From Oricola thermophila (GTDB taxonomy: Bacteria > Pseudomonadota > Alphaproteobacteria > Rhizobiales > Rhizobiaceae), in contig NZ_CP054836.1 in assembly GCF_013358405.1 (NCBI RefSeq), forward strand, positions 3,820,001-3,884,000: DNA of 64,000 bases, given 5' to 3'. Below the pieces are notes generated by a model. The model searched no databases, had not been told where the DNA came from, and worked only from the letters and a program-made list of their open reading frames with translations. Position 1 is the stretch's first letter. Each line of letters begins with the position of its first letter. The translations under genes were made by a program, and so were the position numbers. Shown here one piece after another: positions 26,826-34,077 of the stretch.

Positions 26826-26903
26826 GGCCTCGTGGCGGAATGGCTACGCGGGGGATGTGCAAATCTCCTTCATCCCCGGTTCGAATCCGGGGCGAGGCCT
26901 CCA
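26826..26903 (+). tRNA. tRNA-Cys (GCA), structurally unusual
   Basis: Acceptor arms GGCCTCG (26826-26832) and CGAGGCC (26893-26899) pair fully, followed by T and encoded CCA (26901-26903). The anticodon is GCA at 26859-26861. Two departures from a normal tRNA-Cys are visible. The anticodon stem GGGGA/TCTCC encloses an eight-base loop (26856-26863) instead of seven. The T arm has six pairs (CCCCGG/CCGGGG) around TTCGAAT, so acceptor plus T helix is 13 bp. The D arm, with a GCG/CGC stem, looks normal. Whether this is the main tRNA-Cys, a specialised isoacceptor or a decaying copy cannot be told from one locus. Confidence 0.72.
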
Positions 26904-26973
26904 GATCACCTCCGCATTGTGAATCTCCGATGCACGGACTGGATTTCCCGGGGCATTGCGGTGAAATTCGGGT

Positions 26974-27936
26974 ATGGGCATCACCGTTCACTTGCGGGAC
27001 GAGCACGATTTTGCCGGCTGGCGCAACGCTGCGCGGGCACTGGCGCTGAATGGCGTGGATCCCCGGTCAGTCACATGGCTGACTGACAATGGCTCCGATG
27101 CATTGCCTGCGCCGCCTCCGGGCGCGACCTTGTCGGTCCCCAGGGCGTTCGTGGCAATGGCAGAGCATGCGCTATTCCACCCGGCACCGGACCGGTTCGC
27201 ATTTCTCTATTCGGTGCTGAAGCGTCTGGCCGACGGCAAGCTGAAGATCGGGCAGAAGACCGATCCCGACATCAAGCGGCTGGTGCAGATGGTGGCAGAG
27301 GCGGAGATTCCCGGCGGAGCCAATTTCCAGGTTCCGGATCCGCTGGAGGGGCCGCGCGCCGCGGCGAAGCTCTGCACGCATTGCCATCTGCACGGGCCGG
27401 CCAGCCAGACGGTTTTCGGCGACGGGCGGGCAGACGCGAAGCTCGTTTTCGTCGGCGAGCAGCCGGGCGACCAGGAGGACATCCAGGGAAAGCCCTTCGT
27501 GGGACCGGCGGGGCAATTGTTCGACGAAATTCTCGGCGAGGTCGGCATCGACCGGTCGGAAACCTACGTCACCAATTCGGTGAAACACTTCAAGTTCGAG
27601 CCCCGCGGGGCGCGTCGCATCCACCGGAAGCCGGATGCCGGCGAGGTGCAATTGTGCCGCTGGTGGGTGGAAAAGGAAATTGCGCTGATCCGGCCGAAAC
27701 TGGTCGTGGCGCTGGGGGCGACCGCGGCGTTTTCTCTGCTCGACCGCAATGTCGGTATCATGCGCGAGCGTGGTTCGATCCACACGCGGGCGCGCGACAG
27801 CCTTCCGGTGCTGCTGACATATCACCCATCCTTCCTGCTGCGCATCCGCGAAGCGGACGAGGCGGCGCGGCAGCGGGCGAATTTCACTTCCGATCTCCGG
27901 CAGGCGAGAGACTGGCTGGAACGGAATGTCGCCTGA
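26974..27936 (+). CDS. udgX: UdgX-type uracil-DNA glycosylase with truncated DUF4130 N-terminus
   Basis: A 320-residue protein. Residues about 125-315 are a family 4/UdgX uracil-DNA glycosylase: motif A GEQPGDQED (161-169), the UdgX-specific Arg/His loop RRIHRKP with His217, TYHPSFLLR as motif B, and iron-sulfur cysteines starting at CTHCHLHG. UdgX attaches covalently to the abasic sugar through that His. Residues 1-110 match the start of the DUF4130 domain found in longer UdgX proteins, but most of that domain is missing. The start ATG has a weak GGG ribosome site. Confidence 0.87.
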   Translation: MGITVHLRDEHDFAGWRNAARALALNGVDPRSVTWLTDNGSDALPAPPPGATLSVPRAFVAMAEHALFHPAPDRFAFLYSVLKRLADGKLKIGQKTDPDIKRLVQMVAEAEIPGGANFQVPDPLEGPRAAAKLCTHCHLHGPASQTVFGDGRADAKLVFVGEQPGDQEDIQGKPFVGPAGQLFDEILGEVGIDRSETYVTNSVKHFKFEPRGARRIHRKPDAGEVQLCRWWVEKEIALIRPKLVVALGATAAFSLLDRNVGIMRERGSIHTRARDSLPVLLTYHPSFLLRIREADEAARQRANFTSDLRQARDWLERNVA

Positions 27937-28016
27937 CAGCGTCGAGGCTGCCGCAGCGCGCACACGCTTGACCTGGGCCAGAGGAACGACGAAATCCCGG
28001 TTCCCCGGATGTGGTG

Positions 28017-29150
28017 TTATATCACGTAGGAACGCAGCGGCTCGAAGCCGTTGAAGGCGACAGAAGAATAGGTTGTCGTGTAGGCGCCGGTCCCCTCGAT
28101 CAACACCTCGTCGCCGATCGTCAGCGAGACCGGAAGAGGGTAGGGGGCCTTCTCGTAGAGAACGTCTGCCGAATCGCATGTCGGTCCCGCGAGGACGCAG
28201 GGTTCCGTGATGTCGCCGTCGCGGGGTGTCACGATCCGGTAGCGGATCGCCTCGTCCATGGTCTCGGCAAGACCGCCGAACTTGCCGATGTCGAGATAGA
28301 CCCAGCGGACTTCGTCATCGTCCGATTTTTTCGAAACAAGCACGACTTCCGACTTGATGACGCCGGCGTTGCCGACCATGCCGCGGCCCGGCTCGATGAT
28401 GGTCTCCGGGATGCGGTTGCCGAAATGGTCGCGCAGGGCGTCGAATATTGCCCTTCCATAGGTTTCTGCCGACGGCACATCCTTCAGGTAACGGGTTGGA
28501 AAGCCGCCGCCCAAGTTGACCATTCTCAGCGTGATGCCTTTCTCGCCCAGACGGTCGAAAACCGTACGGGCATCAGCCAACGCGTCATCCCAGGCACCGG
28601 TGTCGACCATCTGCGAGCCGACATGGAACGACACGCCGTAGGCGTCGAGGCCGAGTCGGGCTGCCCGGGCAAGAACGTCGACCGCCATTTCCGGTGTGCA
28701 ACCGAATTTGCGCGACAGCGGCCATTCGGCACCTTCGCCCGATGTCAGGACCCGGCAGAACACGCGTGAGCCGGGGGCGGAACGGGCAATCTTCTCGACT
28801 TCCTCGACGCAGTCCACGGCAAAGAGCCGGATGCCCAGCCGGTATGCGCGGGCGATGTCGCGCTCCTTCTTTATCGTGTTGCCGAAGGAGATGCCGTCGG
28901 GCGTGGCGCCTGCTGCGAGAGCCATTTCTATTTCCGGCACCGAGGCGGTGTCGAAGCAGGAACCGAGGGACGCCAGCAGGCGCAGGATCTCCGGCGCCGG
29001 ATTGGCCTTCACGGCATAGAAGATGCGGCTGTCGGGGAGCGCCTTGCGGAATGCGCAATAGTTCTCGCGGACGACGTCCAGATCGACAACGAGGCAGGGG
29101 GAGGGAGGACGTCGGGTGGCGAGAAATTCCTGGATGCGGGCAGTCGTCAT
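28017..29150 (-). CDS. Ornithine (or lysine/ornithine) decarboxylase, PLP fold type III
   Basis: A 377-residue alanine-racemase-fold decarboxylase making putrescine (or cadaverine). The PLP lysine is Lys48 (YAVKAN); PLP-phosphate contacts are in NLGGGFPTRY and EPGRGMVG; the catalytic Cys is in GPTCDSADVL. Length and motifs match eukaryotic-like ODCs of rhizobia rather than the 700-residue E. coli SpeC. A long structured leader with an upstream ORF precedes it. It is convergent with udgX. Confidence 0.92.
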   Translation of the reverse strand: MTTARIQEFLATRRPPSPCLVVDLDVVRENYCAFRKALPDSRIFYAVKANPAPEILRLLASLGSCFDTASVPEIEMALAAGATPDGISFGNTIKKERDIARAYRLGIRLFAVDCVEEVEKIARSAPGSRVFCRVLTSGEGAEWPLSRKFGCTPEMAVDVLARAARLGLDAYGVSFHVGSQMVDTGAWDDALADARTVFDRLGEKGITLRMVNLGGGFPTRYLKDVPSAETYGRAIFDALRDHFGNRIPETIIEPGRGMVGNAGVIKSEVVLVSKKSDDDEVRWVYLDIGKFGGLAETMDEAIRYRIVTPRDGDITEPCVLAGPTCDSADVLYEKAPYPLPVSLTIGDEVLIEGTGAYTTTYSSVAFNGFEPLRSYVI

Positions 29151-29188
29151 GTCAGTATCCAATCGGCGAATCCGTGCAGCCGGGGCTG

Positions 29189-29275
29189 CGTGAAAACCTG
29201 AGGTTCCGGGCAAAACCGGCGTGCATGTGCCGGTCCCTTGCGGAACCACGTGAAATCTCAGGCCGGAAAAACCGG
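29189..29275 (-). repeat. Tandem imperfect 27-31 nt repeat in the decarboxylase leader
   Basis: Two copies, 29249-29275 and 29189-29219, share on the minus strand the order CCGGTTTT, CCGG, CTGAG or CTCAG, TTTCACG, and are 29 nt apart. Each can form a CCGG-based hairpin. They lie between the upstream ORF and the decarboxylase start, so they may form alternative structures. Confidence 0.5.
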
Positions 29276-29342
29276 CCTTGATTGCCATTGATTGGACGGG
29301 AGACCCCTCCGCACGTTTGGCAAGGATGGCTGTGTCTCTCAA

Positions 29343-29402
29343 CTACCCCGGCGTTTGGACCGCCAGACGAGTGATCGATAGACCCGACCGTCGTTGCTTC
29401 AA
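29343..29402 (-). CDS. Candidate 19-residue leader peptide upstream of ornithine decarboxylase
   Basis: A short ORF with a TTG start at 29402, GAGG (29408-29411) five bases upstream, and a TAG stop. The predicted peptide is (M)KQRRSGLSITRLAVQTPG: basic at the N-terminus and ending Pro-Gly-stop. The Shine-Dalgarno directly abuts a hairpin (29411-29435), and a second hairpin covers codons 13-18. It sits about 190 nt before the decarboxylase ATG. Leader peptides that arrest ribosomes in response to ornithine control speF in gammaproteobacteria; this peptide is not similar in sequence, so an analogous role is a hypothesis. Confidence 0.4.
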   Translation of the reverse strand: MKQRRSGLSITRLAVQTPG

Positions 29403-29529
29403 GATGTCCTCGCTGGTCCGGTTGGCCGGGCAGCGACCGGAGGGGTTAGCTCCGGGTACCTTGCCTTTCCCCTCACCAATACGAGAGGACGGCGGACACC
29501 CACAGGCACGTGCGACTTTGGGCGGTGCG

Positions 29530-29558
29530 GATATAGGCGGATATCTGTTGCGGATCAA
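29530..29558 (-). promoter_or_regulatory. Promoter for the ornithine decarboxylase leader
   Basis: On the minus strand TTGATC (29558-29553) and TATATC (29535-29530) are separated by 17 bp, giving a start near 29523. Each hexamer matches the sigma-70 consensus at four positions. Confidence 0.5.
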
Positions 29559-29701
29559 TGAAAAATCCGGCTTGCCGAATCCTTTTTGCGCACCGATCTT
29601 GAACAAGGTTGACGGACGGGTTCGAAAGTCATGAACGATCGACGGGAATCGGCGACGGCATTCAGGCAATCTCGCCGTCACGGGAAGAGAGGATCTGTCC
29701 G

Positions 29702-30607
29702 ATGGACACGCTGACACGCATGCGCGCCTTCATTGCGGTGGTCGAGAACGAGGGGTTTTCATCCGCGGCGCGGAAGATCGGACGTTCCAAGGCTCTGCTG
29801 TCGAAATATGTGCGAGAGCTCGAGGACGAACTCGGGGCGCTGCTGCTAAACCGCACCACTCGCCAGTTCTCGCTGACGGAACTCGGCCATACCTACTACA
29901 AGCGCGCCGTCGAAATCGTGCGCGAAATCGACACGCTGCGGGACATGGTACGCGACAGCCGCGAGGGCGTGCGTGGGCGCATCAAGGTTTCGGCGCCGCG
30001 AAGCTTCGCCGATGCTTCGCTCGATCAGGCCCTGATAGACTTTTGCGCCGCAAATCCGGAGATCGGTCTCGACATCCACCTGGATGACCGCTTCGTGGAT
30101 CTTGTGGAGGAAGGCTTCGATCTCGCCATCCGCGTGACCGTGCTCGAGGATTCCGCCCTGATTGCCCGTCGGTTGGCCCCGTTCCGGCTCAGGCTCGTCG
30201 CGACGCCGGAGACCATCCGCAAATTCGGCTTGCCGGAAAGGCCGGAGGATCTCGCCTCCAGACCCTGCATCATCGACACGAATGCGCGGCGGCGGAACAA
30301 CTGGGTGCTGAAAGGATCCGACGGCGCGGCACAGGTGGTGACGGTCGGCGGGCCGATCGAGGTCAACAGCCCGCTTTCGGCACGCGCTGCCGTTCTCGCG
30401 AATCTCGGCTTCGGACTTGCACCTGATTTCATCGTACGCGAGGACCTGAAGAACGGAGCACTGGTAGAGGTGCTGCCGGATTCCACCCCGGAAGAGGCAG
30501 GCATATATGCAGTCTACCCGCACAGGCGCTATCTGCCGGCCAAGGTGCGCGCATTGGTCGACTTCCTTGTCGAGTGGTTCAGGGACTACGAGAACAGGGC
30601 GCCATAA
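29702..30607 (+). CDS. LysR-family transcriptional regulator
   Basis: A 301-residue regulator. The HTH spans about residues 15-40 (NEGFSSAARKIGRSKALLSKYVRELE), followed by a LysR substrate domain (about 90-295). It belongs to the group that begins MDTLTRMRAF and often controls nearby oxidoreductase genes, but the neighbours here are the decarboxylase leader (divergent) and a metal-efflux pair (same strand, 43 bp on). The target is unknown. GAGAGGA lies upstream of the ATG. Confidence 0.88.
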   Translation: MDTLTRMRAFIAVVENEGFSSAARKIGRSKALLSKYVRELEDELGALLLNRTTRQFSLTELGHTYYKRAVEIVREIDTLRDMVRDSREGVRGRIKVSAPRSFADASLDQALIDFCAANPEIGLDIHLDDRFVDLVEEGFDLAIRVTVLEDSALIARRLAPFRLRLVATPETIRKFGLPERPEDLASRPCIIDTNARRRNNWVLKGSDGAAQVVTVGGPIEVNSPLSARAAVLANLGFGLAPDFIVREDLKNGALVEVLPDSTPEEAGIYAVYPHRRYLPAKVRALVDFLVEWFRDYENRAP

Positions 30608-30650
30608 TGTGGCCGGGTTTTTCCGGTGGAGCGGGCACGAGAGGTACACA

Positions 30651-31313
30651 ATGCAATCCAGCACGAGACGCTTCGCCTGCACAGCCGTTTTGGGGGCGCT
30701 AGTCGCATCTGCCGCCGCAGGCAAGGTTGCCGCCCATCCGCATGTCTTCGCCGAGGCCCGGCTGGAAGTTGCGGTGGCACCGGACGGGCAGGTGGAAGCC
30801 CTGCGTCACGTCTGGCGTTTCGACGAGATGTTTTCCTCCACGGTGATGCTGGAATTCGATGCCGATACCGACAACCGGCTGGAGGAACCGGAGCTGCGGG
30901 AAATCGCCTCGGTGATATCGGAATCGATAGCGGAATTCGGCTATTTCCAGGTGATCACGGCCAATGGGAAGGACATCGGCGTCAAGCCGGTGGACGACAT
31001 GAAGGTGCTGTTCGATGACGGGCAGATGATCATCTTCTTCACGACCGAGCCGGAAGAGCCGATCGCGATTACCGCGTCGCCGACTTTCGGTGTCTATGAT
31101 CCCACATTCTATACGGCGATCGATTTCTACGACGACAGCAACATGGTGCTCGAGGGCGCCCCGAAGAATTGCACCCGTACCATGGTCGTGCCGGATCCCG
31201 ACGAGGCGATCGCCCAAAACCAGGCGACTCTCACCGAGGCATTCTTCTCCGATCCTACCGGCAATGACCTGTCGAAGCTGCTGGCGACCCGCATGGAGGT
31301 GAACTGCCGGTGA
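30651..31313 (+). CDS. DUF1007-family periplasmic protein (ZevA-like)
   Basis: A 220-residue exported protein with a signal peptide ending near AAHPHVFAE. The His-Pro-His just after the cleavage site may bind metal. DUF1007 proteins are encoded with NicO/RcnA-type metal transporters, as here: the next gene begins in an overlapping GTGA. Likely a periplasmic partner in Ni, Co or Zn traffic. Two cysteines (KNCTRT, EVNCR) lie in the C-terminal half. Confidence 0.82.
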   Translation: MQSSTRRFACTAVLGALVASAAAGKVAAHPHVFAEARLEVAVAPDGQVEALRHVWRFDEMFSSTVMLEFDADTDNRLEEPELREIASVISESIAEFGYFQVITANGKDIGVKPVDDMKVLFDDGQMIIFFTTEPEEPIAITASPTFGVYDPTFYTAIDFYDDSNMVLEGAPKNCTRTMVVPDPDEAIAQNQATLTEAFFSDPTGNDLSKLLATRMEVNCR

Positions 31314-32323
31314 TTCGCGTAACAGGGCGCATTGCTGCGGGTGCGACATTGGGCGCACTCCTGGTCGTGACGGCCGCGCACGCTCAATCCTCGCTCGGAA
31401 TCGGTTCCAACGAGGTGTCGTTGCAGCCTTCCGGCGGACCGTTCGCCGGGTTCTTCCTTTGGATCAACGAAATGCAGCGCTCCTTCTACCGGGAGATGAC
31501 GGGTGCGCTGAAGGCGATGCGCGAGGATGGCGCCGCAGTGTGGCTGCTCGTGGGCCTGTCCTTCGCCTACGGCATCTTCCACGCTGCCGGTCCCGGCCAC
31601 GGCAAGGCGGTCATTTCGTCCTACATGATCGCCAACGAAACGCTTTTGCGCCGCGGCGTGATCCTCTCTTTCGTGTCAGCAATGCTGCAAGCCGTGTCGG
31701 CAATCGTGCTTGTCGGCGCGGCCTACCTTGTGCTTCGTGGCACAGCTGTGTCGATGACGGACGCGACCTGGTTCATGGAGACGGCGAGTTACGCCCTGAT
31801 CGCTGCGTTCGGGCTATGGCTTCTGGTGACGAAGCTCCGGTCACCAAAGACGCTGTCGTCGCGATCGGTGGCGCATGCGCACGATCACCACGATCACCAC
31901 GATCATCACGACCACGACCACGAGCATCATCATCACGGCGACGGCGAAGTGTGTTCGACTTGCGGACATGCACATGCGCCGAATCCCGAGATGCTGGCCG
32001 GACCGATGAATTGGCGCTCTGCCTGGGCGGCGGTTGCGGCGGTGGGTCTGAGACCTTGTTCGGGCGCGTTGATCGTGTTGACCTTCGCGTTTCTGAACGG
32101 GCTCTATCTCGGCGGGATCGTCTCTGTTCTGGCCATGGCGCTCGGTACCGCCATAACCGTGTCGGCACTGGCCACGCTTGCAGTCACCGCGAAGAATGTT
32201 GCACTGCGCTATTCCGGATCCGGCGTGATGTCAGCCAGGCTACACCGCGCGGTCGAACTTGGTGGCGCGACACTGGTGATGGTCCTGGGCCTCGTACTGC
32301 TCGGCGGTGCTCTGGCGGCCTGA
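31310..32323 (+). CDS. NicO/RcnA-family nickel/cobalt (or zinc) transporter
   Basis: A 337-residue inner-membrane protein with a GTG start overlapping the DUF1007 stop. After an N-terminal hydrophobic segment it has about six membrane helices with the family signatures GPGHGKAVISSY and RPCSGALIVLTFAF. A cytoplasmic-type His/Asp-rich loop (AHAHDHHDHHDH and following, about residues 185-212) plus CSTCGHAHA would bind metal. Related ZevAB of Haemophilus handles zinc; RcnA exports Ni/Co. The metal here cannot be decided. Confidence 0.87.
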   Translation: MIRVTGRIAAGATLGALLVVTAAHAQSSLGIGSNEVSLQPSGGPFAGFFLWINEMQRSFYREMTGALKAMREDGAAVWLLVGLSFAYGIFHAAGPGHGKAVISSYMIANETLLRRGVILSFVSAMLQAVSAIVLVGAAYLVLRGTAVSMTDATWFMETASYALIAAFGLWLLVTKLRSPKTLSSRSVAHAHDHHDHHDHHDHDHEHHHHGDGEVCSTCGHAHAPNPEMLAGPMNWRSAWAAVAAVGLRPCSGALIVLTFAFLNGLYLGGIVSVLAMALGTAITVSALATLAVTAKNVALRYSGSGVMSARLHRAVELGGATLVMVLGLVLLGGALAA

Positions 32324-32331
32324 TATGCTGC

Positions 32332-32550
32332 TCAATCGTCCTTGCGGCGCATCCGTCCACGCAGCCACAAGCCCAGGAACGGCAAGACAAGAACGATGAA
32401 GACAACCGCCCCGGCCAGCCAACGGTTCTCGCCCCCGATCGCCAGCATGATGTTGGGCAGGAAATAGACAAGAAGGGCGAACCCGATGAAGATTGCACCA
32501 GCGGTAATGAGGGTCTTGCGGTCGTAGCCGCCGTCATTGTTCCCGGACAT
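32332..32550 (-). CDS. Small two-helix membrane protein
   Basis: A 72-residue protein with two hydrophobic segments (LITAGAIFIGFALLVYFL and WLAGAVVFIVLVLPFLGL) and a basic C-terminus (RGRMRRKDD). Its ATG shares one base with the stop of the upstream SDR gene (TGATG), so the two are co-translated. No family recognised. Confidence 0.7.
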   Translation of the reverse strand: MSGNNDGGYDRKTLITAGAIFIGFALLVYFLPNIMLAIGGENRWLAGAVVFIVLVLPFLGLWLRGRMRRKDD

Positions 32551-33305
32551 CAGAGCGTCCATCCTCCATCGATCGGGATTGCCGTTCCCGTAGTGAAAGC
32601 GGCGGCGTCGCTGGCGAGATAGACGGCCAGCGCAGCGACCTCTTCCGGCTTGCCTACACGGCCCATCGGCTGGCGGTCGACAAACATCTGCAATGCCTTG
32701 TCCGTGCTGCCGACGGACTTGCCGAGTTCCTCGACCCGCTGATGCCACGACGGCGATTCTATGGTGCCGGGACAGATCGCGTTGCAGCGGATACGCTGCC
32801 GGATGAAATCCTGGGCCACGGCCTTGGTCAGGCCTATGACCGCAGCCTTGGTCGTGCCGTACACATAGCGGTTCGGTGCGCCCTTCAGCGACGATGCGCC
32901 CGATGACATGTTTATGATCGAGCCCGACGAATCGTTGGCTTCGGCACGCGCGAGCATTCCGGGCAGCAAGGCACGGATCATGCGGTGCATGGACTTTACG
33001 TTGAGATCGAAGGAAAAGTCCCAGTCGCTCTCGGTGCAATCGAGCACGGTTCCGTGGTGCACGAAGCCAGCGACATTGACGAGAATGTCTATTCCGCCGA
33101 TCTCGGCGGCATAGGCGTTGACAGCATCCGTGTCGGTTACGTCGAGTACAGCCTTCGAGGCGTCGAGCCCGTCGAGCTTCTTGATGTCGATGTCGGACGC
33201 ATGCACCTTCGCACCTTCGACTGCAAAGGCCTCGGCGATTGCCCGGCCGATTCCCTGTCCCGCGGCGGTGACGACGGCAATCTTTCCCTCAAGCTGTCCC
33301 GGCAT
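32550..33305 (-). CDS. SDR dehydrogenase, BDH2/DHRS6-like
   Basis: A 251-residue classical short-chain dehydrogenase. Cofactor motif TAAGQGIG, NAG motif NVAGFVHHGT, catalytic Ser in INMSSGASS and YxxxK in YGTTKAAVIG. It strongly resembles animal DHRS6/BDH2 (shared VAGFVHHGTVLDC and TTKAAVIGLTK), a cytosolic 3-hydroxybutyrate or 4-oxoproline reductase; bacterial relatives include 2-keto-3-deoxy-fuconate dehydrogenases. It overlaps the upstream acetyltransferase by 17 nt and the small membrane protein by 1 nt. Confidence 0.87.
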   Translation of the reverse strand: MPGQLEGKIAVVTAAGQGIGRAIAEAFAVEGAKVHASDIDIKKLDGLDASKAVLDVTDTDAVNAYAAEIGGIDILVNVAGFVHHGTVLDCTESDWDFSFDLNVKSMHRMIRALLPGMLARAEANDSSGSIINMSSGASSLKGAPNRYVYGTTKAAVIGLTKAVAQDFIRQRIRCNAICPGTIESPSWHQRVEELGKSVGSTDKALQMFVDRQPMGRVGKPEEVAALAVYLASDAAAFTTGTAIPIDGGWTL

Positions 33306-33981
33306 CGATGTTCTCCCTGATTTCCTCCAGCCGTCTTAGCTGATTTCCGTCCGCGTCAAAATTCCCGGGGGCCAGCCAGGCTTCGAAGGCTTTCTTCGCA
33401 CGCGGCCACTCGCGGTCGAGCAGCGAAAACCAGGCGGTGTCGCGGTTTTCGCCCTTGACCACCGCGGCCTGGCGGAACGTGCCCTCCCAGGTCATGCCGA
33501 ACCGTTCGGCGGCCCGCTTCGACGGGGCGTTGCGGTCATTGCATTTCCACTCGAAGCGCCGGTAGCCGAGGTCATCGAATATGTGACGGGCAAAGAGGTA
33601 GAACGCCTCGGTCGCTGCCGGTTTCCGGGCGATCAGCGAAGACCAGAATATGTGGCCGATTTCGATGACGCCGTTCTTCGTGTCGATGCGCATGAGCGTC
33701 TGGCGGCCGGCGATCCTGTCGGTCGCCTTGTCGATGATCGCATAGTACAGCGGGTCGGTGCTGGCCTCAGCCCTCTCCAGCCAGGGCCGGAAAGCTTCAC
33801 GGCTTTCCGGAGGATATTCCGGCAGCCACCGAAAACGGTCGCCGGCGTCGGGCATTGTCGATGCTTCGTAGAGTCCGTTGCCGTGCATCTTTGCAGATAG
33901 CCGTTCGAGGCGCACGAAGCGTCCTTCCAGCGCGGAAATACCCGGCGCCTGGCAACCTTTCCAACTTGTCAAATCCCGCAT
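33289..33981 (-). CDS. GNAT-family N-acetyltransferase (RimJ/RimL type)
   Basis: A 230-residue acetyltransferase: an N-terminal segment GRFVRLERL, a beta4 region GVIEIGHIFWSS, and an acetyl-CoA-associated C-terminal motif RRFEWKCNDRNAPSKRAAERFGM typical of RimJ/RimL proteins (key residues only). The substrate is probably a protein N-terminus or small amine; unknown. First gene of the three-gene leftward operon with the SDR and the membrane protein. Confidence 0.85.
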   Translation of the reverse strand: MRDLTSWKGCQAPGISALEGRFVRLERLSAKMHGNGLYEASTMPDAGDRFRWLPEYPPESREAFRPWLERAEASTDPLYYAIIDKATDRIAGRQTLMRIDTKNGVIEIGHIFWSSLIARKPAATEAFYLFARHIFDDLGYRRFEWKCNDRNAPSKRAAERFGMTWEGTFRQAAVVKGENRDTAWFSLLDREWPRAKKAFEAWLAPGNFDADGNQLRRLEEIRENIDAGTA

Positions 33982-34077
33982 GCTTTCGCGCTCCTCGCTA
34001 GCTGGCTCTGCATTGCAAAAAGCGCAGACGAATGCCAGACAGAAGTCCGGTTTACCTGCGTATTTGGAGGCGCGCGC

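Larger units (their letters stand above)
29151..29523 (-). ncRNA. Structured 5' leader of the ornithine decarboxylase mRNA (speF-motif-like)
   Basis: About 370 nt between a candidate promoter and the decarboxylase ATG. Reading the minus strand in order there are clear hairpins: CCGGAG/CTCCGG (29437-29455); CGCTG/CAGCG with inner CCGG/CCGG (29411-29435), ending at the Shine-Dalgarno of a short ORF; CTGGCG/CGCCGG (29348-29366) inside that ORF; GGCCGG/CCGGCC with a TTTTT loop (29261-29277). A speF RNA motif upstream of alphaproteobacterial ornithine decarboxylases is established; equating this leader with it is inference. Probable role: polyamine- or ornithine-dependent control. Confidence 0.55.

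Noticed and set aside
26736..26973. tRNA gene as an integration site for a mobile element
   Set aside because: No integrase, no repeat of the tRNA 3' end nearby, and ordinary chromosomal genes on both sides.
29343..29717. A 124-codon minus-strand frame covering the whole decarboxylase leader
   Set aside because: It crosses the candidate promoter and several hairpins; only its last 19 codons have a plausible ribosome site.
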